Below are positions 35,116 to 47,014 of a DNA stretch of 64,000 nt, piece after piece (the first letter of the stretch is position 1; each line of letters starts with the position of its first letter). The position numbers and the translations under genes were made by a program. Where the stretch lies: assembly GCA_036406675.1 (NCBI GenBank), contig DASXAO010000043.1, positions 1-64,000 of the forward strand, in the 5' to 3' direction. A model generated the notes under the pieces. The model was not told the DNA's origin, did no database searches, and saw only the letters and a program-made list of their open reading frames with translations. The DNA is from SCGC-AG-212-J23 sp036406675 (GTDB taxonomy: Bacteria; Pseudomonadota; Gammaproteobacteria; Burkholderiales; SG8-39).

Positions 35116-36087
35116 CTACTTGGCGCCGCGGTAGGCTTTGATGATCGACTGGCCCTCGGCGCCGGACTTCTTCAGCCACTCGTCGAGGATCTGCTGGCCG
35201 ACTTTGGCATAGGCTGCCTTCATGGCGGCGTCGGGCTGGTGGATGTTCATGCCGTTCTTGACCAGCAGCTCGTTGGCCTCCTGGGTGCGGACCTTCGACA
35301 TCGCCCAGCCGCGCGTCTCGGCGGTGGACGCCACGCGCACGATCGAGGCCTGGTCCGCGGCCGACAAGCGCGAGAAGGCGCGGGCGTTCACGACGACGGC
35401 GTTCTTCGGATGGAACGCGCTGGTGTCGTAGTAGTTCTTGACGTACTCCCAGGCCTTCGTCGCGGTGCCGGTGGCCGACGAAGTGATCATCGCCTGGATG
35501 CCGCCGGTGGCGAACATCTGCGGCACGTCGGGCACCTGCACCACCGTCGGGTTCGCGCCGAGAAGCTCGGCGAGGCGCGCGGTGAGCGGGCTGTAGGTGC
35601 GGAACTTGGTGCCCTTGAGATCGGCGACGCTCTTCAGCGGCTCCTTCGTATAGATGCCCTGGCCGGGCCAAGCCACCGAATAGAGCAGCTTCAGGCCGCG
35701 CCCCTGCAGCTTCTTCTCGAGCAGCGGCTTCTGCGCCTGGTAGAACTTCCACGCGTCGTCGTAGCCGGCGGCGACGAACGGGATGTTGTCGGCCTCGAAC
35801 ACCGGGTCCTCGTTGCCGAACTGCGAGAGCAGGAACTCGGCGATGTTGACCTGGCCGGTCGACACGGCGCGCAGCATGTCGGGATGCTTGATGAGCGAGC
35901 CGTTCGAGTGCACCAGGATGTCGAGCCGGCCCTCGGTCGCTTTTTTCACGTCCTCGGCGAAGGCCTTGACGTTGCGCGTGTGGAACTCGCCGTCGGAATA
36001 GGGCGTCGGCATGTCCCACTTGGTCTGCGCCTGCGCCGCGCCGAATACGGCGGCGGCCGCGGCGAGCGTTGCGATGCGAGCGATCAT
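35116..36087 (-). CDS. dctP: TRAP transporter periplasmic binding protein DctP
   Basis: 323 residues, signal peptide ending AQAQ, ATG after GGAGGAGG. DctP family: LKGTKFRTYSPLTARLAELLGANPTVV, the Arg-containing segment that grips the ligand carboxylate in the family. It probably binds a carboxylate in the periplasm. First gene of dctP-dctQ-dctM; divergent from bioF. Ligand unknown. Confidence 0.94.
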   Translation of the reverse strand: MIARIATLAAAAAVFGAAQAQTKWDMPTPYSDGEFHTRNVKAFAEDVKKATEGRLDILVHSNGSLIKHPDMLRAVSTGQVNIAEFLLSQFGNEDPVFEADNIPFVAAGYDDAWKFYQAQKPLLEKKLQGRGLKLLYSVAWPGQGIYTKEPLKSVADLKGTKFRTYSPLTARLAELLGANPTVVQVPDVPQMFATGGIQAMITSSATGTATKAWEYVKNYYDTSAFHPKNAVVVNARAFSRLSAADQASIVRVASTAETRGWAMSKVRTQEANELLVKNGMNIHQPDAAMKAAYAKVGQQILDEWLKKSGAEGQSIIKAYRGAK

Positions 36088-36131
36088 TTATCCTCCTCCG
36101 TTGGAGCCGAATCTTAGCCTAGACTGCCGCC

Positions 36132-37286
36132 ATGCCCGATCTCTCCCCGCGGCTCGACGAGCTGGCACGCGCCGGGCTGGCGCGGCGCCGCCGAACGGTC
36201 GAAAGCGCCGACGGGCCGTACCTCACTGTCGAAGGCCGGCGCTACCTCGCGTTTTGCAGCAACGACTACCTCGGCCTGGCGCACCATCCGGCGCTGGTCG
36301 AGGCGGCATGCCGCGGCGCCGAGCGCTACGGCGTCGGCGCCGGCGCCTCGGCGCTGATCAGCGGCCACACCGAGGCGCACGAAGCGCTCGAGGCGCGCCT
36401 TGCGCGATTTATGCGGCTGCCGCGCGCGCTGCATTTCGGCGCGGGCTACCTCGCGAACCTCGGCCTCGTCGCCGCCCTCGCCGGGCGCGGCGGCACGGTG
36501 TTCTCCGACGAGCTCAATCATGCCTGCCTCATCGACGGCGCGCGCCTGTCGCGCGCACAGGTGCAGGTGTACCCGCACCGCGATGTCGCCGCGCTTGGGC
36601 GCCTGCTCGAGAGCTGCGCCACGGCCGAAAAGCTGGTGGCGACCGACGCGGTGTTCAGCATGGACGGCGACCTCGCGCCGCTGCCCGAGCTGCTCGCGCT
36701 GTGCGAGCGCCACGATGCCTGGCTGGCGGTGGACGACGCGCACGGCTTCGGCGTGCTGGGCGAGGGCGGGCGCGGAACGCTCGCGCACTTCGGCATCGCC
36801 TCGCCGCGCATCGCCTACATGGGCACGCTCGGCAAGGCCGCCGGGGTCCACGGCGCCTTCGTCGCCGGCGAAGAAGCGCTGATCGAATGGCTGGTCCAGC
36901 GGGCCCGGACTTATGTGTTCAGCACCGCGAGCCCGCCGCTCCTCGCCTGTGCGCTGATGGCGAGCCTCGATCTCGTCGAGCAAGCGGAAGCGCGCCGCAA
37001 CCATCTCAAGGTTCTGGTCGGTCGATTGAGGCAAAGGCTCGAAGACCTGCCGTGGCGCCTTCGCGCCTCGGACACGCCCATCCAGCCTCTCATGGTGGGC
37101 GACAACCGCGCGGCGCTCGATCTGGCCGAGGGGCTGCGCGGCCGCGGCATCTGGGTGCCGGCGATCCGGCCGCCGACCGTGCCGGCCGGAACCGCGCGCC
37201 TGCGCATCGCGCTCTCCGCGGCGCACAGCGTCGAGCAGGTGGACGAGCTCGCGGCCGCGCTGCGCCTGTTGGCGACCACCCGGTAA
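36132..37286 (+). CDS. bioF: 8-amino-7-oxononanoate synthase BioF
   Basis: 384 residues. PLP-dependent alpha-oxoamine synthase that condenses pimeloyl-ACP (or pimeloyl-CoA) with alanine in biotin synthesis. Motifs: FCSNDYLGLAHHP near the start, VDDAHGFGVLG with the PLP-contacting Asp, and GTLGKAAGVHG with Schiff-base Lys235. bioA follows after 7 bases and bioD overlaps bioA, so these form one biotin operon. Confidence 0.95.
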   Translation: MPDLSPRLDELARAGLARRRRTVESADGPYLTVEGRRYLAFCSNDYLGLAHHPALVEAACRGAERYGVGAGASALISGHTEAHEALEARLARFMRLPRALHFGAGYLANLGLVAALAGRGGTVFSDELNHACLIDGARLSRAQVQVYPHRDVAALGRLLESCATAEKLVATDAVFSMDGDLAPLPELLALCERHDAWLAVDDAHGFGVLGEGGRGTLAHFGIASPRIAYMGTLGKAAGVHGAFVAGEEALIEWLVQRARTYVFSTASPPLLACALMASLDLVEQAEARRNHLKVLVGRLRQRLEDLPWRLRASDTPIQPLMVGDNRAALDLAEGLRGRGIWVPAIRPPTVPAGTARLRIALSAAHSVEQVDELAAALRLLATTR

Positions 37287-37293
37287 GGAGCCG

Positions 37294-38619
37294 GTGAAAA
37301 GCCGCGACCTCGTCGAGCGCAGCCGCCAGGCGGTGTGGCATCCGTGCACCCAGATGAAGGCGCACGAGCGCTTTCCGCCGGTGCCGGTCGAGCGCGCCGC
37401 CGGCGTGTGGCTCTACGATTTCGACGGCAGGCGCTATCTCGACGCAGTCGGCTCCTGGTGGGTCAACATCCTCGGCCACGCCCACCCGCGCATCAACGCC
37501 GCGGTTCGCGACCAGCTCGAGCGGCTCGAGCACGTGATGCTCGCGGGCTTCACCCATGCACCGGTGGTGGAGCTTTCCGAGCGGTTAAGCGCGCTTACTT
37601 CCTCCCTTTCGAATGAGCGGCTCGGGCGCTGCTTCTACGCTTCCGACGGCGCCTCGGCGGTCGAGATCGCGCTCAAGATGAGCTTTCATTACTGGAGAAA
37701 TTCCGGCCGGCCCGAAAAGCAGAGCTTCGTCGCCCTCTCGGGCGGCTATCACGGCGAGACCCTGGGCGCGCTCTCGGTCACCGACGTGTTGCTCTTTCGC
37801 GATGCCTATGCGCCCTTGCTGCGCCGGAGCGCCACCGTGCCGAGCCCCGACTGGCGCGCAGCCGAACGCGGTGAGTCGCCCGCTGAATACGCGATTCGGC
37901 GCGCGTCCGATCTGGAGCGGTTTCTGGAGGAAAAACATGGAGAGACGGCGGCATTGATCCTCGAGCCGCTGGTGCAGTGCGCGGCCGGCATGGCGATGTA
38001 CCACCCCGAATACCTGCGCCGGGCGAAGCGCCTGTGCGAGCGCTACGAGGTCCACCTCATCGCCGACGAGATTGCCGTCGGCTGCGGCCGCAGCGGCACC
38101 TTCCTCGCCTGCGAGCAGGGTCCGGTTCGGCCCGATTTCCTGTGCCTTTCCAAGGGACTGTCCGGGGGCTACCTGCCGCTTTCGGTGGTGCTCACGACCG
38201 AGGCGGTCTACGGGGCGTTCTACGACGACGAGATCGCGCGCGGCTTCCTGCACTCGCATTCCTACACCGGCAACCCGCTCGCCTGCCGCGCCGCGCTTGC
38301 CGCGCTTTCGGTGCTGGAAGATGACCGGGTTCTGCAGTCGAACCGAGGGAAAGCAAGCCTGTTTTTGGAGAAGGGCAAGAAGATCGCTTCGCATCCGCGC
38401 GTCCGGCACTGGCGCAACACCGGGATGATCTGGGCCTTCGACGTCGAGACCAACGACCCGGCGTTCGCGCGCCGCTTCCATGCCGCCGCGCTCGAGCGCG
38501 AGCTCCTGCTCAGGCCGCTCGGCCGCACGGTGTACTTCATGCCGCCTTACGTGATCGAGCCGGGCGAGATCGACCTCCTGGTCGATCGCACCGTGGCGCT
38601 GCTCGACGAGCTCGAGTGA
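37294..38619 (+). CDS. bioA: Adenosylmethionine-8-amino-7-oxononanoate aminotransferase BioA
   Basis: 441 residues, GTG start after GGAGCC. Class III aminotransferase that uses SAM to form 7,8-diaminopelargonate. Signatures: VWHPCTQMKAH, GSWWVNILGHAHPRIN, YHGETLGALSV, and Schiff-base Lys287 in LSKGLSGGYLPLS. The 3' end overlaps the bioD GTG start by four bases. Confidence 0.95.
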   Translation: MKSRDLVERSRQAVWHPCTQMKAHERFPPVPVERAAGVWLYDFDGRRYLDAVGSWWVNILGHAHPRINAAVRDQLERLEHVMLAGFTHAPVVELSERLSALTSSLSNERLGRCFYASDGASAVEIALKMSFHYWRNSGRPEKQSFVALSGGYHGETLGALSVTDVLLFRDAYAPLLRRSATVPSPDWRAAERGESPAEYAIRRASDLERFLEEKHGETAALILEPLVQCAAGMAMYHPEYLRRAKRLCERYEVHLIADEIAVGCGRSGTFLACEQGPVRPDFLCLSKGLSGGYLPLSVVLTTEAVYGAFYDDEIARGFLHSHSYTGNPLACRAALAALSVLEDDRVLQSNRGKASLFLEKGKKIASHPRVRHWRNTGMIWAFDVETNDPAFARRFHAAALERELLLRPLGRTVYFMPPYVIEPGEIDLLVDRTVALLDELE

Positions 38620-39284
38620 CGGCCGGGTTCTTCGTCGCCGGGACCGATACCGGCGTCGGCAAGACGCTCGTCGCCGCCGCGCTCCTGCGTAGATTTGGCG
38701 CACTCGGCCTGCGCGCGGCGGGCATGAAGCCGATCGCCGCCGGCTGCGAGCAGGGGCGTAACGAAGACGTCGAAGCGCTGCTCGCGGCCGGCATGCGCGG
38801 CCTCGACCGCAGCCTCGTCTGTCCCTACCTCTTCGCGCCGCCGATCGCGCCGCACATCGCGGCAAAGGAGGCCGGGGTGCGGATCGACCTCGCCGTCATC
38901 GATGCTGCGTTCCAAAAGTTAAGAACCAAGGCAGATGTGCTGGTGGTCGAAGGCGTGGGCGGGTTCCGCGTGCCGCTCGACGAGCGCGACGATGCGGGCG
39001 CGATCCCGAAGCGCCTCGGCCTGCCGGTGATCCTGGTGGTGGGGATGCGCCTGGGCTGCCTGAACCACGCGCTCCTCACGCAGGAAGCAGTAGCGGCCGA
39101 GGGCTTGGAGCTTGCCGGGTGGGTCGCCAACCGGATCGATCCGGACATGGGGCGGGCTGACGAGAATGTCGAGACCTTGAAGCGGCGCTTGCGCGCGCCG
39201 CTCCTCGCCGAAGTGCCGTTCGGTCCGCCTAGCGAATTTCCAATTGCGCTAGAACGGCTTCGGCGAGCGCCAGGCTCGCCGTAA
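38616..39284 (+). CDS. bioD: Dethiobiotin synthetase BioD
   Basis: 222 residues, GTG start overlapping bioA. P-loop VAGTDTGVGKT at residues 7-17 and the MKPIAAGCE segment. It closes the ureido ring with CO2 and ATP. bioB and bioC are not in the window. The 3' end overlaps the convergent FAD oxidoreductase by 56 bases, so the bioD tail is antisense to that gene's tail. Confidence 0.94.
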   Translation: MTAGFFVAGTDTGVGKTLVAAALLRRFGALGLRAAGMKPIAAGCEQGRNEDVEALLAAGMRGLDRSLVCPYLFAPPIAPHIAAKEAGVRIDLAVIDAAFQKLRTKADVLVVEGVGGFRVPLDERDDAGAIPKRLGLPVILVVGMRLGCLNHALLTQEAVAAEGLELAGWVANRIDPDMGRADENVETLKRRLRAPLLAEVPFGPPSEFPIALERLRRAPGSP

Positions 39285-40341
39285 GGCCGGGCGACTCGAT
39301 GCCGAAGAGGTGCACCAGGCCGGGAACGCCGTGCTTGTCCGGGCCCTGGATCTCGAAGTCGGGCGCTGGGTCCTTCGGGCCGGCGGTCTTGGGACGGATT
39401 CCCGAATAGCCCGGCAGGAGCGCGCCGTCGGGCAGCGCCGGCCAGTAGCGCCGGATGGCGGCGTAGAAGCGCTCGGCGCGGCGCGGGTCGACCGCGTAGT
39501 CTTCCTTTCGGCCGATCCGGTCGATCCACTCCACGTCGGGGCCGAAGCGCGCCTGCCCCGCGAGGTCGAGCGTCACGTGCACGCCCAGGCCGCCCGGCTC
39601 GGGAATGGGGTAGACGAGCCGGGAGAAGGGCGAGCGGCGCGCGAGCGAGTAGTAGTTTCCCTTGGCGTAGAACTCCCCGGGCGCGAGCCCCGCACGGTAG
39701 CCCTCCAGTTTCTTCGCCACCGTCGGCGCCCTGAGCCCGGCCGAATTCACCAATATGGACGATGCGATGGGCTCGCTTCCATCGACGTGGAGTTCAAAAC
39801 CGTGATTCCGCACGAAACCCGCCTGCAGAGGGCTGCGCAGGGCGAGCATCGCTCCGCGCGCCTCGGCGTCGCCGAGATAGGCGAGCATGAGCGCGTGGCT
39901 GTCGATGATGCCGGTGGAGGGCGAGTAGAGCGCCGCGACGCACGAGAGCTCGGGCTCGAGCGCGAGCGCCTGCGCGCGCGTCATCCAGACCACGTCGGTG
40001 ACCCCATTGGCGTGTGCTTTTTCCTGAATTTTTTGCAATTCAGGAATTTGCGAGTCATCGGCCGCGACGATCAACTTGCCGGAGCGCCGGTGGGGCACGC
40101 CGTGCGCTACACAGTACTCGTAGAGGAGCGCGCGGCCCTCGACGCAGGCGCGCGCCTTGAGCGAGCCCTTCGGATAGTAGATGCCGGCGTGGATCACCTC
40201 GGAGTTGCGCGAGCTGGTGTGCGTGCCGATCGCGTCCTCGGCCTCGAGGATCACCACCTCGCGCCCCGACAGGGCGAGCGCGCGCGCGATCGCGAGGCCC
40301 ACGACCCCGGCGCCGATCACCACCGCATCAAGCTGTTCCAC
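39229..40341 (-). CDS. FAD-dependent oxidoreductase, L-2-hydroxyglutarate oxidase-like
   Basis: 370 residues. DAO-family Rossmann start VVIGAGVVGLAIARALALSGREVVILEAE, followed by HTSSRNSEVIHAGIYYP, the signature of LhgO-type L-2-hydroxyglutarate dehydrogenases. C-terminal GYSGIRPKTAGP and GIESPGLTASLALAE are typical. The likely reaction is oxidation of a 2-hydroxy acid to a 2-oxo acid feeding electrons to quinone or O2. It lies between bioD and the oxoprolinase gene. Confidence 0.88.
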   Translation of the reverse strand: MEQLDAVVIGAGVVGLAIARALALSGREVVILEAEDAIGTHTSSRNSEVIHAGIYYPKGSLKARACVEGRALLYEYCVAHGVPHRRSGKLIVAADDSQIPELQKIQEKAHANGVTDVVWMTRAQALALEPELSCVAALYSPSTGIIDSHALMLAYLGDAEARGAMLALRSPLQAGFVRNHGFELHVDGSEPIASSILVNSAGLRAPTVAKKLEGYRAGLAPGEFYAKGNYYSLARRSPFSRLVYPIPEPGGLGVHVTLDLAGQARFGPDVEWIDRIGRKEDYAVDPRRAERFYAAIRRYWPALPDGALLPGYSGIRPKTAGPKDPAPDFEIQGPDKHGVPGLVHLFGIESPGLTASLALAEAVLAQLEIR

Positions 40342-40380
40342 GGAGCAGGGTCGCGCTGATAGTAGGATGCGATTCTAACC

Positions 40381-43953
<3,573 letters not shown>

Positions 43954-43978
43954 GACCCGGCGAATAACTAGAACTCGA

Positions 43979-46900
43979 ATGAAGCCGAGCGCGATCTATT
44001 CCAAGTCGGGCAAGGGAGTCCAGGAAGCTTCCGGCAAGACGAGCCTTCTCAAGCGAGCCGACCGCGCGGTGCTGTCGGCCATCGACGGCCGCGCCACGCT
44101 CGGCGAGGTGGCGCAGAAGGTCGGCAAGAATTTCGACGCCGAGTTCGAAAAGCTCATCGCGCAGCTCGACAAGGACGGCTTCGTGCGCGAGGTCGCGGCG
44201 GCCGCGCCGGCGGCCTCGCAGTCGCGCCCCGCGGTCGCGGCGGCCAAGCCCGCCGCCAAGGCGCCCGCGGCGAAGGCGTCTTCAACCTCTTCGGGCGGCG
44301 CCGACGACCTCGACTTCACCACCATCATGCCGGCGATCAAGCCGTCCGCAAAAGCGGGCGTGCCCAAGGCCGCCGCGGCGCCCAGCGCGGCGCAGGTGAG
44401 CGATGCCGCTCAGCGCGCGAAGGAACAGGAATCGGCGCTCTACAAAGCGCGGCAGGAAGCCGAGGCGAAGCAGCAGGCCGAGCGCGACCGCATCAAGCAG
44501 GAGGCTGAAGCCAAGGCGCGCGCCGACGCCGAGGCCAAGGCGCGGCAGGACGCGGAGAACCGCCTGCGCGAGGAAGCGATCGGGCGCGCGAAGGCGGCGG
44601 CCGAGGCGCAGGTCAAGGCGGCGCGGGCGAAGGCCGACGCCGAGGCGCAGGCGAAGATCGAGGCCGAGCGCAAGGTGCGCGAGGAAGTCGAGCGCAAGGT
44701 GCGCGAGGAGGCCGAGCGGGCGCTGCGCGAAGCCGATGCGCTGCGCCAGCGGCTCGAGGAGGAAAGGAAGGCGCGCGAGGAAGTCGAGCGCAAGCGCCGC
44801 GAGGAAGAAGAGCGCCGCCGCAAGGAGGAAGAAGAGCGGCGCGCCCGGGCGGAAGCCGAGCGCAAGGCGCGCGAGGAAGCCGAGCGCAAGCGCCAGGAAG
44901 ACGAACGCAAACGCCGCGAGGACGAGGAGCGCAAACGTCTCGAGGCGGAAGAGAAGAAGCGCAGGGAGGAAGAGCAGCGCCGCCAGGAGGAAGAGGCGCG
45001 GCGCGTGCGCGAAGAGATCGAGGCGAAGGCGCGCGAGGCGGCGGAGCGCGCACGGCGGGAGGAGGAAGACCGCCTGCTGCGCGAAAAGGAAGAGCAGATC
45101 AAACGCGCCCGCGAGGCCGAGGAGGCGCGCATGCTCCAGGCGCGCGCCATGGAGGAAGCGCGCACGCGCGCGCGCCAGCGCGAGCGCGACCACGACGACA
45201 ACCGCGGCCGCAAGTCCAAGGACAAGGAAGAGACCCGGATCGCGCAGCCCACGCTGCCCGCCGCCGCGGCGCCGGAGGCTGCGGGCGGAGGCAGCCTCGA
45301 CGCGCTGATGGCAGACCTCGACTCCTTCTCGCAGCGCGAGGAAGAGGAGCGCCAGTCGCGGGAGGCTTCGGACCGCGAATCGCGCGAAGAGGCCAAGCGC
45401 AAGGCGCAGGCGGAAGCCGAGCGCCGGGTGCAGGAGCAGGCCGAGCGCCAGCTGCGCGAGGAGTTCGAGCGCCAGGCGCGCGAGCAGGAAGAGCGCCAGC
45501 GCCGCGACGAGGAAGAGAAGCGCGCCCGCGAGGAAGCGGAGAAGCGTGCGCGCGAGGCCGAGGAACAGCAACGGCTGGACGCCGAGGAGCGCAAGCGCAA
45601 GACGCAGGAGGCGATGCTCGCGAAGGCCGCGCCGCTGCCCGACATCGAGGTCAGCGACAAGGACCTCGACATGACCGAGGTGCGCCACGACGAGGCGGCG
45701 GTCGCGCGCGACGCGCGCAAGGCACAGCGCGACCGCGAGCGCGAGGCGCGGCAGCGCGCCAAAGAGGCGAAGGAGCACGCGCGCGCGGCGGCGCGCGCGG
45801 ATTCGGTCAAGGCGCCGAAAGCGCGCCGCCGGGTCAACTGGGGCCGGCCGGTCACGATCACGCTCGTCACGCTGCTCGTCGCGGGGCTGGTGGCGCTGCA
45901 CATCATTCCACTGCCGATGGACGAGTACGAGCAGGCGGCGTCCGCGGCGCTCGGCCGTCCGGTGAAGATCGGCACCGGCCGGCTCTCGCTCTATAGCGGC
46001 CTGCGCCTCGACCTGGACAATCTGACGGTCGACGGCTCGACCACCATAGCGTCGGCGCGCGCCTACCCGCAGTGGGGTGCGCTGATCGAGGGCAGGAAGG
46101 CCCTGGGGCGACTCGAGCTCGCCGGCGTCACGGCGCCGCAGTCGGCGATCGGCGCGGTGGTCGGGGCGAAGCTGCCCGGCGACAGCTTCGGGGGCGCGCG
46201 CATCTTCGCGAAGGACGTGAAGCTCACCGGACCGGTGGCGCTGCCGGCGTTGGACGGCGAGGTGCGCATCGGCCCCGCGGGCGCCGTGAGCACCGTCATG
46301 CTGAGCGGCCCGGACGGCCTGGCCGCGACCCTGACCCCGACCGCGAACGGCGAGGTCGAGTTCGACGTCACTGCCGCGAACCTCGCGGTTCCCTTCGCGC
46401 CCGAGCTCACGCTTTCGACCTTCGCGATGAAGGGCGTGGCCAACCGCCAGGGTATGAACATCGCGTCATGGGGCGGCGGTCTGCTCGACGGCGCGGTGTC
46501 CGGCACCGCGAACGTGCGCTGGACCGGCGCCTGGCACGTCGAGGGCGGCGTGACGGCGCGCGCGATCAACGGCGCGTGGTTCGCCCCGGCGCTCCTCTCC
46601 GAGGGCAAGGCCGAAGGCCAGGGGCGCTTCTCCATGAGCGGCAGCGATCCCATGAAGCTCTACAACGCCGCGCACCTCGAGGGCAATTTCAGCGTCGGCA
46701 AGGGCGTGATCGGGACCGTCGACCTCTCGCGCGTGCTGCACACCGGCGGCTTGCAGTACGGCGGACGCACCCAGTTCACGGAGATGACCGGGCACGCGGT
46801 CTACGACCGCGGCGCAGTAGCGCTGCGAAACGTCAACATCACCGCCGGGGCGCTCACCGCCGGCGCGAGCGCGGACATCGCGCCGAGCGGGGCCATCGCG

Positions 46901-46996
46901 GGGCGCATCGTGGCCGATATCCGCACCACGGTGCAGCCTTTGCGTGCGATACTCGTGATCGGGGGAACCGTCAAGGAACCGCAAGTCCGCAACTAG
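43979..46996 (+). CDS. Long charged coiled-coil protein with AsmA-like C-terminal domain
   Basis: 1005 residues in four parts. Residues 1-75: a small winged-helix-like domain (LLKRADRAVLSAIDGRATLGEVAQKV). Residues about 140-420 and 445-612: Glu/Arg/Lys-rich repeats (e.g. REEVERKVREEAERALREA) that look like single alpha-helices or coiled coil, broken by a Gly/Ala-rich linker. Residues about 623-642: one membrane helix (ITLVTLLVAGLVALHIIPL) after a basic flank, so the N-terminus should be cytoplasmic. Residues 645-1005: AsmA-like periplasmic beta domain (AASAALGRPVKIGTGRLSLYSGLRLDL). AsmA proteins are linked to lipid and outer-membrane homeostasis. Function of this architecture unknown. Confidence 0.85.
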   Translation: MKPSAIYSKSGKGVQEASGKTSLLKRADRAVLSAIDGRATLGEVAQKVGKNFDAEFEKLIAQLDKDGFVREVAAAAPAASQSRPAVAAAKPAAKAPAAKASSTSSGGADDLDFTTIMPAIKPSAKAGVPKAAAAPSAAQVSDAAQRAKEQESALYKARQEAEAKQQAERDRIKQEAEAKARADAEAKARQDAENRLREEAIGRAKAAAEAQVKAARAKADAEAQAKIEAERKVREEVERKVREEAERALREADALRQRLEEERKAREEVERKRREEEERRRKEEEERRARAEAERKAREEAERKRQEDERKRREDEERKRLEAEEKKRREEEQRRQEEEARRVREEIEAKAREAAERARREEEDRLLREKEEQIKRAREAEEARMLQARAMEEARTRARQRERDHDDNRGRKSKDKEETRIAQPTLPAAAAPEAAGGGSLDALMADLDSFSQREEEERQSREASDRESREEAKRKAQAEAERRVQEQAERQLREEFERQAREQEERQRRDEEEKRAREEAEKRAREAEEQQRLDAEERKRKTQEAMLAKAAPLPDIEVSDKDLDMTEVRHDEAAVARDARKAQRDREREARQRAKEAKEHARAAARADSVKAPKARRRVNWGRPVTITLVTLLVAGLVALHIIPLPMDEYEQAASAALGRPVKIGTGRLSLYSGLRLDLDNLTVDGSTTIASARAYPQWGALIEGRKALGRLELAGVTAPQSAIGAVVGAKLPGDSFGGARIFAKDVKLTGPVALPALDGEVRIGPAGAVSTVMLSGPDGLAATLTPTANGEVEFDVTAANLAVPFAPELTLSTFAMKGVANRQGMNIASWGGGLLDGAVSGTANVRWTGAWHVEGGVTARAINGAWFAPALLSEGKAEGQGRFSMSGSDPMKLYNAAHLEGNFSVGKGVIGTVDLSRVLHTGGLQYGGRTQFTEMTGHAVYDRGAVALRNVNITAGALTAGASADIAPSGAIAGRIVADIRTTVQPLRAILVIGGTVKEPQVRN

Positions 46997-47014
46997 CGGA
47001 CCGTCACGTAACTA

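Noticed and set aside
44400..45800. Repetitive DNA as a CRISPR or satellite array
   Set aside because: The repetition comes from Glu/Arg/Lys codons in a helical region without regular period or spacers.
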